Shown here one piece after another: positions 9,630 through 17,962 of a stretch of 64,000 nucleotides of DNA (within the stretch, counting starts at the first letter, position 1; the number at the start of each line of letters is the position of its first letter). Made by a program: the position numbers and the translations under genes. The notes beneath the pieces were generated by a model. That model was not told the origin of the DNA. It saw only the letters and a program-made list of their open reading frames with translations, and did not search any database. The stretch is from Rhodobacteraceae bacterium LMO-JJ12 (GTDB lineage: Bacteria > Pseudomonadota > Alphaproteobacteria > Rhodobacterales > Rhodobacteraceae), in the NCBI GenBank assembly GCA_021555075.1, contig JAKGBX010000001.1, positions 1,178,001 to 1,242,000 of the forward strand. The letters are read 5' to 3'.

Positions 9630-10126
9630 GTTTCTCTCCTTCTTGATCATCTTGACACTCATTTCGAGCGCCGTTCGTTTGATGTCCTGACAACGAGAAC
9701 TGCGGTGCAAAGGTTCCGATACCGCGAAAAGTTTTTTGCTAAATGCCGCTCCGCCCTAGCATGATCCGATGAGTCTGGTCCGGACAGCGGGGGCGGCCAC
9801 AGTCGCGCGCTGCCCGAGCACGGGATCGGCTCGGGCGCGGCATTCGCCACGAGGGCGATACTGGAACTGGCTATCAAGTCGGTGATGGCGGGCGTGGACA
9901 ATTCGTTTGCCGTGCGGTCGAAGCGCGTTGGCGAGTCGGCCCTGATGTGGCTTCAGCGTTTGCGGCAAACCTGTGCCATGATTGTGATAACGTCTGTGAC
10001 GCAGCGCGCAATTTCTCGAACATGCGATTGTTTCTGCGCTGCAGCAGGTTAGGGCTTGAATAAAAGCGACAAAATATGCTTGATCCGCGCAATAAAATTT
10101 CCCACCAGAATCTCCCGGAGAATGCC
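9630..10126. other. Divergent intergenic region, no confident gene
   Basis: These 497 bp separate the minus-strand PRC-barrel gene from plus-strand mcl2 and must contain both promoters. Short ORFs exist on both strands, but none has a credible start with a ribosome-binding site or a recognisable product. A near-match to the TCA operator (TGTGATAACG, 8 of 10) lies at 9983-9992, about 135 bp upstream of mcl2. I see no tRNA or terminator here. Confidence 0.5.
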
Positions 10127-10966
10127 ATGACCCGCCCCTATCGTTCCGTTCTTTATATCCCCGGCTCCAAAGAGCGCGCCCTCGACAAGGCCCGCACGCT
10201 GCCGGTTGATGCGATCATCTTTGATCTTGAAGACGCGGTAACTCCGGAAGCCAAGGTCGAAGCTCGCGCCACTCTGGCTGCCGCGCTGAAACAAGGCGGC
10301 TATGGCAACCGCGCCCGCATAGTGCGGATCAACGCGCTCGACACACCTTGGGGGCGCGAGGATGCGCTGGCCGTGGCCAAGATGGAGGCCGATGCGGTCC
10401 TCCTGCCCAAGGTTAACAATGCACTTGACGTTCAGGCGTTGGCCGAGCTGGTGGGTGATGTGCCGATCTGGGCGATGATGGAGACCTGCCGCGGAATCTG
10501 GAACGCGATGGAAGTCGCCGCTCATCCGGCGGTGCAGGGGTTTGTTGCTGGGACGAACGATCTGGCCAAGGAGCTGAATTGTCGCAGCCGCGCTGACCGC
10601 CTGCCTATGATGACCTCGCTGCAAATGATGTTGCTGTCGGCGCGCGCCAACGGGGTGATCGCCGTCGATGGTGTCTATAATCAGTTCAAGGACGACGACG
10701 GTCTGCGGGTCGAGTGTGAACAGGGCCGCGATATGGGCTTTGATGGCAAGACACTGATCCACCCCGCGCAGGTCGATGTGACCAATACCGCTTTTTCACC
10801 GTCGGAAGCCGAGATTGACCTTGCGCGCCGACAGATCGACGCCTTTGAAGAAATCGAACGCAGCGGGCAGGGGGTCGCGGTGGTTGATGGCAAGATCGTC
10901 GAGAACCTGCATGTCGAAACCGCCCGCAAGGTGATCGCCATGGCCAGTGCCATAGCATCTCTGTAA
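10127..10966 (+). CDS. mcl2: (3S)-malyl-CoA thioesterase (HpcH/HpaI aldolase family)
   Basis: In the ethylmalonyl-CoA pathway this CitE-like enzyme hydrolyses (3S)-malyl-CoA to malate and CoA, after Mcl1 condenses glyoxylate with acetyl-CoA. The 279-aa product begins MTRPYRSVLYIPGSKERAL and has the family's DAIIFDLEDAV (metal and substrate loop), ILLPKV-like strand (AVLLPKVNN) and the late GFDGKTLIHPAQV segment. The shorter length and YRSVLYIPGSKERAL start resemble R. sphaeroides Mcl2 rather than the Mcl1 lyase. I chose ATG 10127 because GGAG precedes it; the upstream in-frame extension is not family-like. It stands divergent from the mdh region, a synteny I recall from Rhodobacter. A lyase activity cannot be excluded. 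Confidence 0.82.
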   Translation: MTRPYRSVLYIPGSKERALDKARTLPVDAIIFDLEDAVTPEAKVEARATLAAALKQGGYGNRARIVRINALDTPWGREDALAVAKMEADAVLLPKVNNALDVQALAELVGDVPIWAMMETCRGIWNAMEVAAHPAVQGFVAGTNDLAKELNCRSRADRLPMMTSLQMMLLSARANGVIAVDGVYNQFKDDDGLRVECEQGRDMGFDGKTLIHPAQVDVTNTAFSPSEAEIDLARRQIDAFEEIERSGQGVAVVDGKIVENLHVETARKVIAMASAIASL

Positions 10967-11059
10967 GGGGGCATTAAGGCTAGGGTTTGTGCCACCGTCG
11001 GCTCTTTACGTTGCTGCGCACCGGGCTTAACCTTCTGACTGAGCAAGTGGAGAAAGAAC

Positions 11060-11929
11060 ATGGCAGTCGGCAGTAACATCCGCACCTATTTCAACGGCAC
11101 CTGGCATGAAGGTAACCCGGCGGTGATGCGCGCTGCGGATCATGGTGCCTGGTTGGGCACGACCGTGTTTGACGGCGCGCGGTATTTCGATGGCTATTCC
11201 CCGGATCTCGAGGCGCATTGCGCGCGGATAAACCGCTCGGCGAACGCGCTCATGCTCACCCCTACTATCGAGACCGCTGAGATGGTCGAGATCGTGCGAG
11301 AAGGCCTTGGGATGTATGACAAATCCGAGTCCGTCTATATTCGCCCGATGTATTGGGGCATTGACGGAGACATGACCACAAGCGCAATCGCGCCCGCAGC
11401 CGATGAAACCGGCTTTGCGATTTGCCTCGAAGTCATCCCGATGGCACCGGCCACTGCCTCGACCACCCTCACGCGCACCCGTTTTCGACGCCCGGTTCTG
11501 GAAGACGCGGTGGTCGACGCCAAGGCTGGCTGCCTTTACCCAAATAATGCGCGCATGCTCAAGGAAGCCAAGGCCAAGGGCTTTGGCAATGCGCTGGTGG
11601 CCGACGCCATGGGTAATGTCGCGGAAACCGCCACAGCCAATGTCTTCATGGTCAAGGATGGCGAGGTTTTCACCCCGATTGCCAACGGAACTTTTTTGTC
11701 GGGCATCACCCGCGGGCGTCATATCTCAAACCTGTCCGCCGATGGCGTGAAAGTGCATGAAACCGTTCTTACGTTTGAGGATTTTCACGATGCGGATGAG
11801 GTTTTCCTGAGCGGCAACATGTCCAAGGTCACGCCGGTCACGGCCTTTGATGAGACCCAGTATCAGGTTGGTCCCATGACCCGTCGGATACGTGAGATGT
11901 ATTGGGATTGGGCTGCATCTCGGGGCTGA
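11060..11929 (+). CDS. ilvE: Class IV PLP aminotransferase, probably branched-chain amino acid aminotransferase
   Basis: The 289-aa product belongs to fold-type IV aminotransferases. It has the N-terminal YFNGTWHEGNPAVMRAADHG and the small-domain segment LGTTVFDGARYFDG. The PLP-lysine region is DAKAGCLYPNNARMLKEAK, followed by GNVAETATANVFMVKDG, and the C-terminal phosphate-binding TFLSGITRGRH resembles the usual GITR. BCATs transfer amino groups between Leu/Ile/Val and 2-oxoglutarate. The DAKAGCLY version of the Lys motif differs from the common K-x-x-x-Y spacing, so a D-amino-acid aminotransferase or aminodeoxychorismate lyase-like function is possible. An upstream AGTGGAGAAAG ribosome-binding site supports the start. 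It follows mcl2 by about 90 bp. Confidence 0.8.
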   Translation: MAVGSNIRTYFNGTWHEGNPAVMRAADHGAWLGTTVFDGARYFDGYSPDLEAHCARINRSANALMLTPTIETAEMVEIVREGLGMYDKSESVYIRPMYWGIDGDMTTSAIAPAADETGFAICLEVIPMAPATASTTLTRTRFRRPVLEDAVVDAKAGCLYPNNARMLKEAKAKGFGNALVADAMGNVAETATANVFMVKDGEVFTPIANGTFLSGITRGRHISNLSADGVKVHETVLTFEDFHDADEVFLSGNMSKVTPVTAFDETQYQVGPMTRRIREMYWDWAASRG

Positions 11930-12010
11930 GTCTGCGCGGCCAAGTGCCCAGTTGCCTTGCACCAGCCGCTGCCCCATGATTACCCGAAGAACTCGGAGGA
12001 GAGACCGATC

Positions 12011-12466
12011 ATGCGCAAGTTTCTTGTGGTGTTGGACGACAGTCGCGAATGCCTCAACGCGATGCGTTTCGCTGCGATGCGGGCGTCGAATACCGGCGGC
12101 GGGGTCGAGATTCTGGCGGTGATCCCACCGGATGAATTCAATCATTGGCTGGGGGTTGGCGACATCATGCGCGAAGAAGCCCGTGAGCGGATCGAAGCCC
12201 ATTTCGAAGTGTTTGCCAAATGGATGCGCGACAAGCAGAATATCGACCCGGAATTGGTGATCCGAGAAGGCGAGCCGCTGACCGAGATCCTTGCCCAAGT
12301 GAACGAAGACTCCGAGATCGGCGTACTCGTTTTGGGCGCAGGAACAGACAAAAAAGGCCCTGGCCCGCTTGTCACACAGCTGACCCGCAGTGCGGGTGAG
12401 TTGACAATTCCAATCACGATCGTGCCGGGCGACATGTCCAAAGAGCGGATCCAAGCAATCACCTGA
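12011..12466 (+). CDS. Universal stress protein (UspA family)
   Basis: A 151-aa soluble protein starting MRKFLVVLDDSRECLNAM, preceded by a strong GGAGGAGAG site. The Rossmann-like UspA fold is indicated by the first strand (FLVVLDD) and the late EIGVLVLGAGTDKKGPGPL stretch, which resembles the ATP-binding G-2x-G-9x-G(S/T) loop but is imperfect. The protein ends in a strand (PITIVPGDM) typical of the family. It probably acts as a cytoplasmic stress adaptor; the substrate or partner cannot be deduced. It stands between ilvE and the nfuA promoter and is likely monocistronic. Confidence 0.88.
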   Translation: MRKFLVVLDDSRECLNAMRFAAMRASNTGGGVEILAVIPPDEFNHWLGVGDIMREEARERIEAHFEVFAKWMRDKQNIDPELVIREGEPLTEILAQVNEDSEIGVLVLGAGTDKKGPGPLVTQLTRSAGELTIPITIVPGDMSKERIQAIT

Positions 12467-12495
12467 TCATAAAAGGTATGCGTGCCATGCGTGGA

Positions 12496-12510
12496 TTAGA
12501 ATAATTCTAA
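12496..12510. promoter_or_regulatory. Iron-box-like palindrome upstream of nfuA
   Basis: TTAGAATAATTCTAA is a perfect 15-bp palindrome centred on one A, ending 3 bp before the -35 element of the nfuA promoter. It resembles the Irr iron-control element of alphaproteobacteria as I remember it (TTTAGAA, 3-bp spacer, TTCTAAA). Control of an Fe-S assembly gene by Irr would make biological sense. The regulator assignment is an inference. Confidence 0.6.
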
Positions 12511-12513
12511 ACA

Positions 12514-12542
12514 TTGACATCTGTCCGGCCCGGTCGCATATC
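12514..12542 (+). promoter_or_regulatory. Candidate sigma-70 promoter of nfuA
   Basis: A consensus -35 (TTGACA, 12514-12519) is followed after 17 bp by CATATC (12537-12542) as -10. The start codon of nfuA is 28 bp downstream. The spacing is optimal, while the -10 is only a moderate match. Confidence 0.55.
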
Positions 12543-12569
12543 TGATCAAAGAAATAAGGAATGCGAACC

Positions 12570-13133
12570 ATGTTCATTCAAACTGAATCGACCCCGAACC
12601 CGGCGACGTTAAAGTTCCTTCCTGGCCAATCGGTCATGGAGAGCGGCACTGCTGATTTCCCTTCGACCGTGGGCGCGGAAACCTCACCGCTGGCGGCGCG
12701 CGTCTTTGCTGTAAGTGGTGTGAAGGCAGTGTTTCTTGGCAATGATTTCGTCACTGTAACCAAGGACGAAGCCATTGAGTGGGATCATGTGAAACCTGCG
12801 ATTTTGGGCGCGATCATGGAGCATTTCCAATCCGGTGAGCCAGTAATGGCCGAGGGTATGGAAACCGCCGCGCCAGCCGAAGAGAGCAACGGGCCCAATA
12901 GCGCAATCATTAACCAAATCAAAGAGTTGCTTGATACGCGCGTGCGCCCTGCAGTGGCGCAAGATGGTGGCGATATCACCTTCCATGGCTTTGATCACGG
13001 AGTGGTCTATCTGCACATGAAAGGCGCCTGCGCCGGGTGCCCCTCCTCGACGCTTACTCTGAAGATGGGAATCGAAAATCTTCTGCGTCACTACATCCCG
13101 GAAGTGACCGAAGTTCGCCCTGTTGTGGCCTGA
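12570..13133 (+). CDS. nfuA: NfuA-type Fe-S cluster carrier (NifU family)
   Basis: The 187-aa protein has an N-terminal Nfu_N scaffold domain (MFIQTESTPNPATLKFLPG) and a C-terminal NifU domain whose CxxC (C154, C157 in KGACAGCPSSTLTL) binds the transferred 4Fe-4S cluster. It delivers clusters to apo-enzymes such as TCA-cycle and respiratory proteins. I prefer ATG 12570 to the in-frame ATG 12561: the AAGGA site is properly spaced only for the former, and MFIQTE is the family's start. tsaB follows after 5 bp, giving an nfuA-tsaB-rimI operon. The upstream palindrome suggests iron-responsive control. Confidence 0.93.
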   Translation: MFIQTESTPNPATLKFLPGQSVMESGTADFPSTVGAETSPLAARVFAVSGVKAVFLGNDFVTVTKDEAIEWDHVKPAILGAIMEHFQSGEPVMAEGMETAAPAEESNGPNSAIINQIKELLDTRVRPAVAQDGGDITFHGFDHGVVYLHMKGACAGCPSSTLTLKMGIENLLRHYIPEVTEVRPVVA

Positions 13134-13138
13134 GCCTC

Positions 13139-13717
13139 GTGATCCTTGCATTTGACACATCGGCCGCGCATTGTGCGGCCGCTTTGCTCTCCAACGGACA
13201 GGTTCTTGCCGTAATAACGGAAGAGATGACGCGCGGACAAGCCGAGCGCCTGGTTCCAATACTTGAAGAACTGCTGGTAGAGGCTGGGACAACTTGGGGT
13301 GACATTACTGCAATCGGTGTTGGTGTCGGCCCGGGGAATTTCACCGGCATTCGCCTGTCGGTTTCCGCCGCGCGTGGCTTGGCGCTGAGTCTGAACATTC
13401 CAACTCTCGGCATTGAAACATTTTCGGCCATTGCGCTTGATCACGCCGTTCCGGTGCTTGCCGCCGTCTCTGCTCCACGCGATCAGCTTTATGTCAAATC
13501 GCCGCACCAAACAGCGCAGCTTATCCCGGCAGATCAGGTCGAATCCTTCGGTCTGCCTGTTGCCATGCTGGAAGATCCCGCTCGCCTAGCGACAAATATC
13601 GCCCGTATCGCCGCGCGCGGTGGGGGGATCAGCCCACCGGTTCCGCTCTATGTCCGGCCAGCCGATGCGGCACCCTCGCGGCTTCAACCTCCGCAAATCC
13701 TTGACCATGACGCCTGA
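13139..13717 (+). CDS. tsaB: tRNA N6-threonylcarbamoyladenosine synthesis protein TsaB
   Basis: TsaB is the non-catalytic partner of TsaD in t6A37 tRNA modification. The start is GTG at 13139 (VILAFDTSAAHCAAALL), which gives the canonical first strand of the ASKHA fold. The longer ATG-initiated reading from 13037 lies inside nfuA and is spurious. GVGVGPGNFTGIRLSVSAARGLAL matches the TsaB signature (GPGSFTGLR). At 192 aa it is slightly short for the family. Its stop overlaps the rimI start by 11 bp, so the two are translationally coupled. Confidence 0.92.
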   Translation: MILAFDTSAAHCAAALLSNGQVLAVITEEMTRGQAERLVPILEELLVEAGTTWGDITAIGVGVGPGNFTGIRLSVSAARGLALSLNIPTLGIETFSAIALDHAVPVLAAVSAPRDQLYVKSPHQTAQLIPADQVESFGLPVAMLEDPARLATNIARIAARGGGISPPVPLYVRPADAAPSRLQPPQILDHDA

Positions 13718-14123
13718 ATCCCTGGCCGATTTGCACGCGCGGGCATTTACCCGTTTACGGCCCTGGTCGGCACAAGAATTCAGCAACCTGCTGCAAAGCC
13801 CGCTCGTTTTTCTATGTCCCGGAGAGCATGCTTTTGCCCTGGGTCGCGCTGTGGATGACGAGGCCGAGTTGCTGACGCTCGCCACTGATCCCGACCGTCA
13901 ACGCAACGGTTATGGCACCACCTGCCTCAAAACGTTTGAAGCGCAGGCAATCATTCGGGGCGCTAACAGGGCATTTCTGGAAGTTGACAGCGAAAACGAG
14001 GGCGCGCTCAGGCTCTACCAAACGGCTGGATTTGAAACCGTTGCGTTAAGAAAAGGCTATTACGCTTTGTCTGGTGGCCGCCACTCCGATGCAATCGTCA
14101 TGGCCAAAGCGTTGACGGACTAG
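13707..14123 (+). CDS. rimI: RimI-like GNAT N-acetyltransferase
   Basis: A 138-aa GNAT protein that begins MTPESLADLHARAF. The acetyl-CoA-binding motif A is LTLATDPDRQRNGYGTTCL (R/Q-x-x-G-x-G/A pattern), followed by AFLEVDSENEGALRLYQTAGF, the RimI-type LEV-N-AL-LY-GF signature. RimI acetylates the N-terminal alanine of ribosomal protein S18, though bacterial RimI can have other targets. The gene overlaps tsaB, as in many alphaproteobacteria, which supports the assignment. Confidence 0.9.
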   Translation: MTPESLADLHARAFTRLRPWSAQEFSNLLQSPLVFLCPGEHAFALGRAVDDEAELLTLATDPDRQRNGYGTTCLKTFEAQAIIRGANRAFLEVDSENEGALRLYQTAGFETVALRKGYYALSGGRHSDAIVMAKALTD

Positions 14124-14250
14124 ACAAGTTTGGTGTTGACCCTGCCTGCCAACTCCGTCCTAAATCGTAAGTGATCAACACTGATCTGCTCGCTTCAAGG
14201 GCGATGCGAGAGCCAACCCGCCGCCCAGAATAACCAATAGGGAGACTCCA

Positions 14251-15255
14251 ATGAGCCTGATGCAGAAACTACTGGGCGCCGCCGCCGCGCTGGCCGTGAC
14301 CGCCGGTGCAGCACTGTCCGAACCGGCCCTGATCTTTGATCTCGGCGGAAAGTTTGACAAATCCTTCAACGAAGCTGCCTTTGCCGGCGCCAGCCGTTGG
14401 GCGGAAGAAAGCGGAGGAAAGTTCTTCGAGATCGAACTCCAATCCGAAGCGCAGCGTGAACAGGCGCTGCGCCGTTTTGCCGAAGCGGGTGCAAACCCGG
14501 TCATCACCACCGGCTTTGCCTTTGCCTCGCCGCTGGAAACAGTCGCCCCGGACTATCCTGATACAAAGTTCGTCAATATTGACGGTTTCCTGCCAGAAAT
14601 CCCCGACAATGTGCTGATGATCGCCTTTCAGGAACATCAGGGCTCATACCTTGTCGGATTGCTCGCTGCGATGGCCTCAAAAACCGGCACAATCGGTTTC
14701 ATCGGTGGCATGGATATCCCGCTGATCCGTCATTTCGGTTGTGGCTATGCCCAAGGTGCCAAAGCGCAAAACCCGGATATCAAGATTGTCTCGAACATGA
14801 CCGGCACTACGCCCGCCGCCTGGAATGACCCGGTTAAAGGATCGGAACTGACCAAGGCCCAAATAAGCGAAGGTGCCGATGTGATCTATGCCGCAGCCGG
14901 TGGAACCGGTGTTGGCGTGCTGCAAACCGCCGCAGATGAAGGCATTCTGTCGATTGGTGTCGATAGCAACCAAAACCACCTGCACCCCGGAAAGGTGCTG
15001 ACCTCGATGCTCAAACGCGTCGATGTGGCCGTCTATGAGGCCATGAAGGCCGGAGCCGACCTTGAAACCGGCACATCCATGGTCCTTGGCCTGGCAGAGG
15101 ACGGTGTCGGGTATGCGATGGATGACAATAACGCGGCGCTGATCACCGACGACATGCGCGCCGCCGCCGAAGACGCACGTCAGAAAATCATAGACGGTGA
15201 GATTGATGTTGTAAGCTATTATGCAAACGACAGCTGCCCCGCCCATAAATTCTGA
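14251..15255 (+). CDS. BMP-family ABC transporter substrate-binding protein
   Basis: The 334-aa product has a signal peptide (MSLMQKLLGAAAALAVTAGAALS) without a lipobox cysteine, so it should be a soluble periplasmic binding protein. The mature part starts ALIFDLGGKFDKSFNEAAF, a hallmark of the PnrA/BMP family that binds purine nucleosides, and continues with VITTGFAFASPLE, KFVNIDGF, GFIGGMDIPLIRHFGCGY and DVIYAAAGGTGVGVL. It is the first gene of a four-gene importer. A stem-loop separates it from the ATPase gene, consistent with higher expression of the binding protein. Nucleoside specificity is inferred from the family. Confidence 0.92.
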   Translation: MSLMQKLLGAAAALAVTAGAALSEPALIFDLGGKFDKSFNEAAFAGASRWAEESGGKFFEIELQSEAQREQALRRFAEAGANPVITTGFAFASPLETVAPDYPDTKFVNIDGFLPEIPDNVLMIAFQEHQGSYLVGLLAAMASKTGTIGFIGGMDIPLIRHFGCGYAQGAKAQNPDIKIVSNMTGTTPAAWNDPVKGSELTKAQISEGADVIYAAAGGTGVGVLQTAADEGILSIGVDSNQNHLHPGKVLTSMLKRVDVAVYEAMKAGADLETGTSMVLGLAEDGVGYAMDDNNAALITDDMRAAAEDARQKIIDGEIDVVSYYANDSCPAHKF

Positions 15256-15272
15256 GATACGGGCCGCTCTAA

Positions 15273-15307
15273 CGAAGGCCGCGAGGTGAAACGCCGCGCG
15301 GCCTTCG
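15273..15307 (+). other. Intercistronic stem-loop between binding protein and ATPase genes
   Basis: An 11-bp perfect stem (15273-15283 with 15297-15307, 13-nt loop) starts 18 bp after the stop of the binding-protein gene. There is no strong T-run, so partial termination or 3'-end protection of the upstream message is likely. That is a common way to keep the binding protein in excess over the permease. Confidence 0.65.
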
Positions 15308-15329
15308 CTTGGTAGATGAAGGGAATATT

Positions 15330-16865
15330 GTGAGCGACGCACCCGCAATCGAATTGAAGGGCATTTCCAAAGCCTTTGGGCAGGTTCAGGCCAACAAGAA
15401 CATTTCCATTCGCGTAATGCCCGGCACGATCCACGGCATCGTGGGCGAAAACGGCGCGGGAAAATCCACGCTGATGTCGATCCTTTATGGTTTCTACAAG
15501 GCCGATGCGGGCGACATATTCATCAACGGCCACAAGACCGAAATTCCTGACAGCCAAGCCGCAATCACCGCCGGTATCGGCATGGTTTTTCAGCACTTCA
15601 AGCTGGTGCAAAATTTCACCGTTCTGGAAAACGTCATCCTCGGTGCTGAAGATGGCAGGCTACTGAAGCCGTCTCTTGCCAAGGCGCGCAGTGCTCTACA
15701 GGATCTGGCCGAGGAATATGGGCTCAATGTAGACCCTGACGCCATCATCGAAGAGATCGGCGTCGGGATGCAGCAGCGTGTCGAAATCCTCAAGGCGCTC
15801 TATCGCCATGCCGAAATTCTGATCCTTGATGAGCCGACAGGCGTGCTGACGCCGCCCGAAGCGGATCAGCTTTTCCGCATTCTTGCGCGGCTAAAGGAAG
15901 AGGGCAAAACCATTATTTTCATCACCCACAAGCTTCGTGAAATCATGGACATTACCGATACGGTGAGCGTGATGCGCAGGGGCGAAATGGTGGCCACGGT
16001 CAAGACTTCTGAAACCAGCCCCGAGAATCTGGCCGAGTTGATGGTGGGGCGCAAGGTTCTGTTGCGTGTTGACAAAGCTCCGGCCAAACCCGGCGCTCCG
16101 GTGCTCGAGGTGGAAAACCTACGCGTGAGGGATGAGGATGGGGTCGAACGTCTCAAGGGCGTATCACTCAATGTGCGCGCAGGTGAAATTCTGGGTATCG
16201 CAGGTGTGGCCGGCAATGGGCAATCCGAACTTCTGAAAGTATTGGGCGGCATGCGCACAGCGACGGGCGTGATCCGGATGAACGGCCAGGAGATTGACCT
16301 CAGCGGCAAGGAATCTGATGGCCAATCGCGCCGCAATCGCAGCATCGCCCATGTGCCCGAAGATCGCCAACGCGAAGGGTTGATCATGGAATTCGCTGCG
16401 TGGGAGAACCTTGCCTTTGGCTATCATCATGACCCTGACTATCAGGCCAATGCCCTGCTTATGGACAATTCCGGCTTGCTTGCGCTGGCAGAGGACAAGA
16501 TGAACCGCTTTGATGTGCGCCCGCCAAACCCGCGCCTTGCGGCCAAGAATTTTTCGGGCGGCAACCAACAAAAGATCGTGCTGGCGCGTGAAATCGAACG
16601 TAACCCTGATCTTCTGTTGGTCGGGCAACCAACGCGAGGGGTCGATATCGGCGCAATCGAATTCATCCACCAGCAGATTATCGCGCTGCGCGATGCCGGA
16701 AAGGCCATCTTGCTCGTCTCTGTCGAACTTGATGAGATCATGTCGCTTGCCGATAGGATCGCGGTCATCTTTGACGGGCAGATCATGGGCGAACGCCTGC
16801 CTGCTGCAACGGATGAAAAAGAACTCGGGCTCATGATGGCCGGGATCAATGGGGAGGCCGCCTGA
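15330..16865 (+). CDS. ABC transporter ATP-binding protein with two nucleotide-binding domains (nucleoside type)
   Basis: The 511-aa protein carries two tandem ABC domains, as in the sugar/nucleoside CUT2-like class. Domain 1 has Walker A GENGAGKST, signature-like IGVGMQQRVEILKAL and Walker B ILILDEPTGVL. Domain 2 has the degenerate P-loop GVAGNGQSELLKVLGG and the intact signature NFSGGNQQKIVLAREIERNP. I start it at GTG 15330 (MSDAPAIELKGISKAFGQ) because an AAGGGA site is properly spaced; a TTG 21 bp upstream is the alternative. It powers import with the two permeases that follow and overlaps the first by one base. Confidence 0.94.
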   Translation: MSDAPAIELKGISKAFGQVQANKNISIRVMPGTIHGIVGENGAGKSTLMSILYGFYKADAGDIFINGHKTEIPDSQAAITAGIGMVFQHFKLVQNFTVLENVILGAEDGRLLKPSLAKARSALQDLAEEYGLNVDPDAIIEEIGVGMQQRVEILKALYRHAEILILDEPTGVLTPPEADQLFRILARLKEEGKTIIFITHKLREIMDITDTVSVMRRGEMVATVKTSETSPENLAELMVGRKVLLRVDKAPAKPGAPVLEVENLRVRDEDGVERLKGVSLNVRAGEILGIAGVAGNGQSELLKVLGGMRTATGVIRMNGQEIDLSGKESDGQSRRNRSIAHVPEDRQREGLIMEFAAWENLAFGYHHDPDYQANALLMDNSGLLALAEDKMNRFDVRPPNPRLAAKNFSGGNQQKIVLAREIERNPDLLLVGQPTRGVDIGAIEFIHQQIIALRDAGKAILLVSVELDEIMSLADRIAVIFDGQIMGERLPAATDEKELGLMMAGINGEAA

Positions 16866-17962
16866 TGGACAAGATGCCACGTTGGGCCGATGCTGTTTTG
16901 GTTCCACTGATCAGCCTGCTCTTGGCAGCGATCCTGTCGGCAATCGTCATCGTTGCAATCGGAGAAGACCCGTGGGCCGCTTTCAAGCTGATGGTCCAAG
17001 GGGCGCTCATGCGCAGCGCTGGTTGGGGTTATACTCTCTACTACACCACCAACTTCATCTTCACGGGGCTCGCTGTCTCGGTGGCTTTCCATGCTCGCTT
17101 GTTCAACATAGGCGGCGAAGGCCAGGCCATGCTCGGAGGGCTGGGTGTGGCGCTCGTTTGCCTTTATGTTCCTTGGCCGCACTGGACACTTGCGCTACTG
17201 GGATCGGTTGCTGGCGCGGCGCTTTTCGGTGCGCTCTGGGCTTTTGTTCCAGCCTACCTTCAGGCCAAACGGGGCAGCCATATTGTGATTACCACGATCA
17301 TGTTCAATTACATTGCCTTTTCGGTGTTGGGTTACATGCTTGTCAACGTGCTACGCCCTCCGAGATCGATGGACCCGGCGACACCGAAGTTTCCCGAAGC
17401 CACCAATCTGCCCACCTTCCGCGACATGTTTTCAACCGCAGATACCATCTTGTTTCGCGGTGCCCCGGCGAATGTGACCTTTTTCCTCGCACTTCTGGCC
17501 TGTGTTCTGGTCTGGCTCTTGATCTGGCGCACACGTCTCGGATTTGAAATCCGTGCCTTCGGCCATTCCGAAACCGGCGCCAATTATGCCGGTATATCGA
17601 GCGTGCGCATTACAGTCATTGTGATGCTGATCTCGGGCGGGCTGGCCGGGCTGATGGCCGTGAATACCACCCAGGGAGAGGCAGAACGGCTGGTGCTCAA
17701 CTCGACCGAAGGCGCCGGGTTTATCGGCATTGCCGTGGCTCTGATGGGGCGTAACCATCCATTTGGTGTATTCATCGCCGCGCTGCTCTTCGGCTTTCTC
17801 TATCAAGGCGGCGCCGAGCTGGCGCTCTGGACCAGTATTCCGCGCGAATTGATCGTGGTCATTCAGGCGCTGGTCATCCTGTTTACCGGCGCACTCGACA
17901 ATATGGTGCGCATGCCGCTGGAGCGTCTGTTCCTGTTACTGCGCCGAAAAGAGGCGACGTGA
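16865..17962 (+). CDS. ABC transporter permease (BPD_transp_2 family), first subunit
   Basis: The 365-aa polytopic protein has about 8-9 hydrophobic segments. It carries the family stretch VSVAFHARLFNIGGEGQAM and, late, LRVRAFGHSE-like sequence (FEIRAFGHSETGANYAGIS) seen in BMP-linked permeases (YufP/NupP type). It forms the longer half of the heterodimeric inner-membrane channel. Its ATG overlaps the ATPase stop (TGATG) and its own stop overlaps the next permease, so the three are translationally coupled. Confidence 0.93.
   Translation: MDKMPRWADAVLVPLISLLLAAILSAIVIVAIGEDPWAAFKLMVQGALMRSAGWGYTLYYTTNFIFTGLAVSVAFHARLFNIGGEGQAMLGGLGVALVCLYVPWPHWTLALLGSVAGAALFGALWAFVPAYLQAKRGSHIVITTIMFNYIAFSVLGYMLVNVLRPPRSMDPATPKFPEATNLPTFRDMFSTADTILFRGAPANVTFFLALLACVLVWLLIWRTRLGFEIRAFGHSETGANYAGISSVRITVIVMLISGGLAGLMAVNTTQGEAERLVLNSTEGAGFIGIAVALMGRNHPFGVFIAALLFGFLYQGGAELALWTSIPRELIVVIQALVILFTGALDNMVRMPLERLFLLLRRKEAT

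Noticed and set aside
9756-10128. Minus-strand ORFs upstream of mcl2
   Set aside because: Short, arginine/proline-rich, without ribosome-binding sites or recognisable products; treated as intergenic.
13037-13138. Longer start for tsaB inside nfuA
   Set aside because: The extension overlaps nfuA and is not TsaB-like; GTG 13139 gives the conserved first strand.
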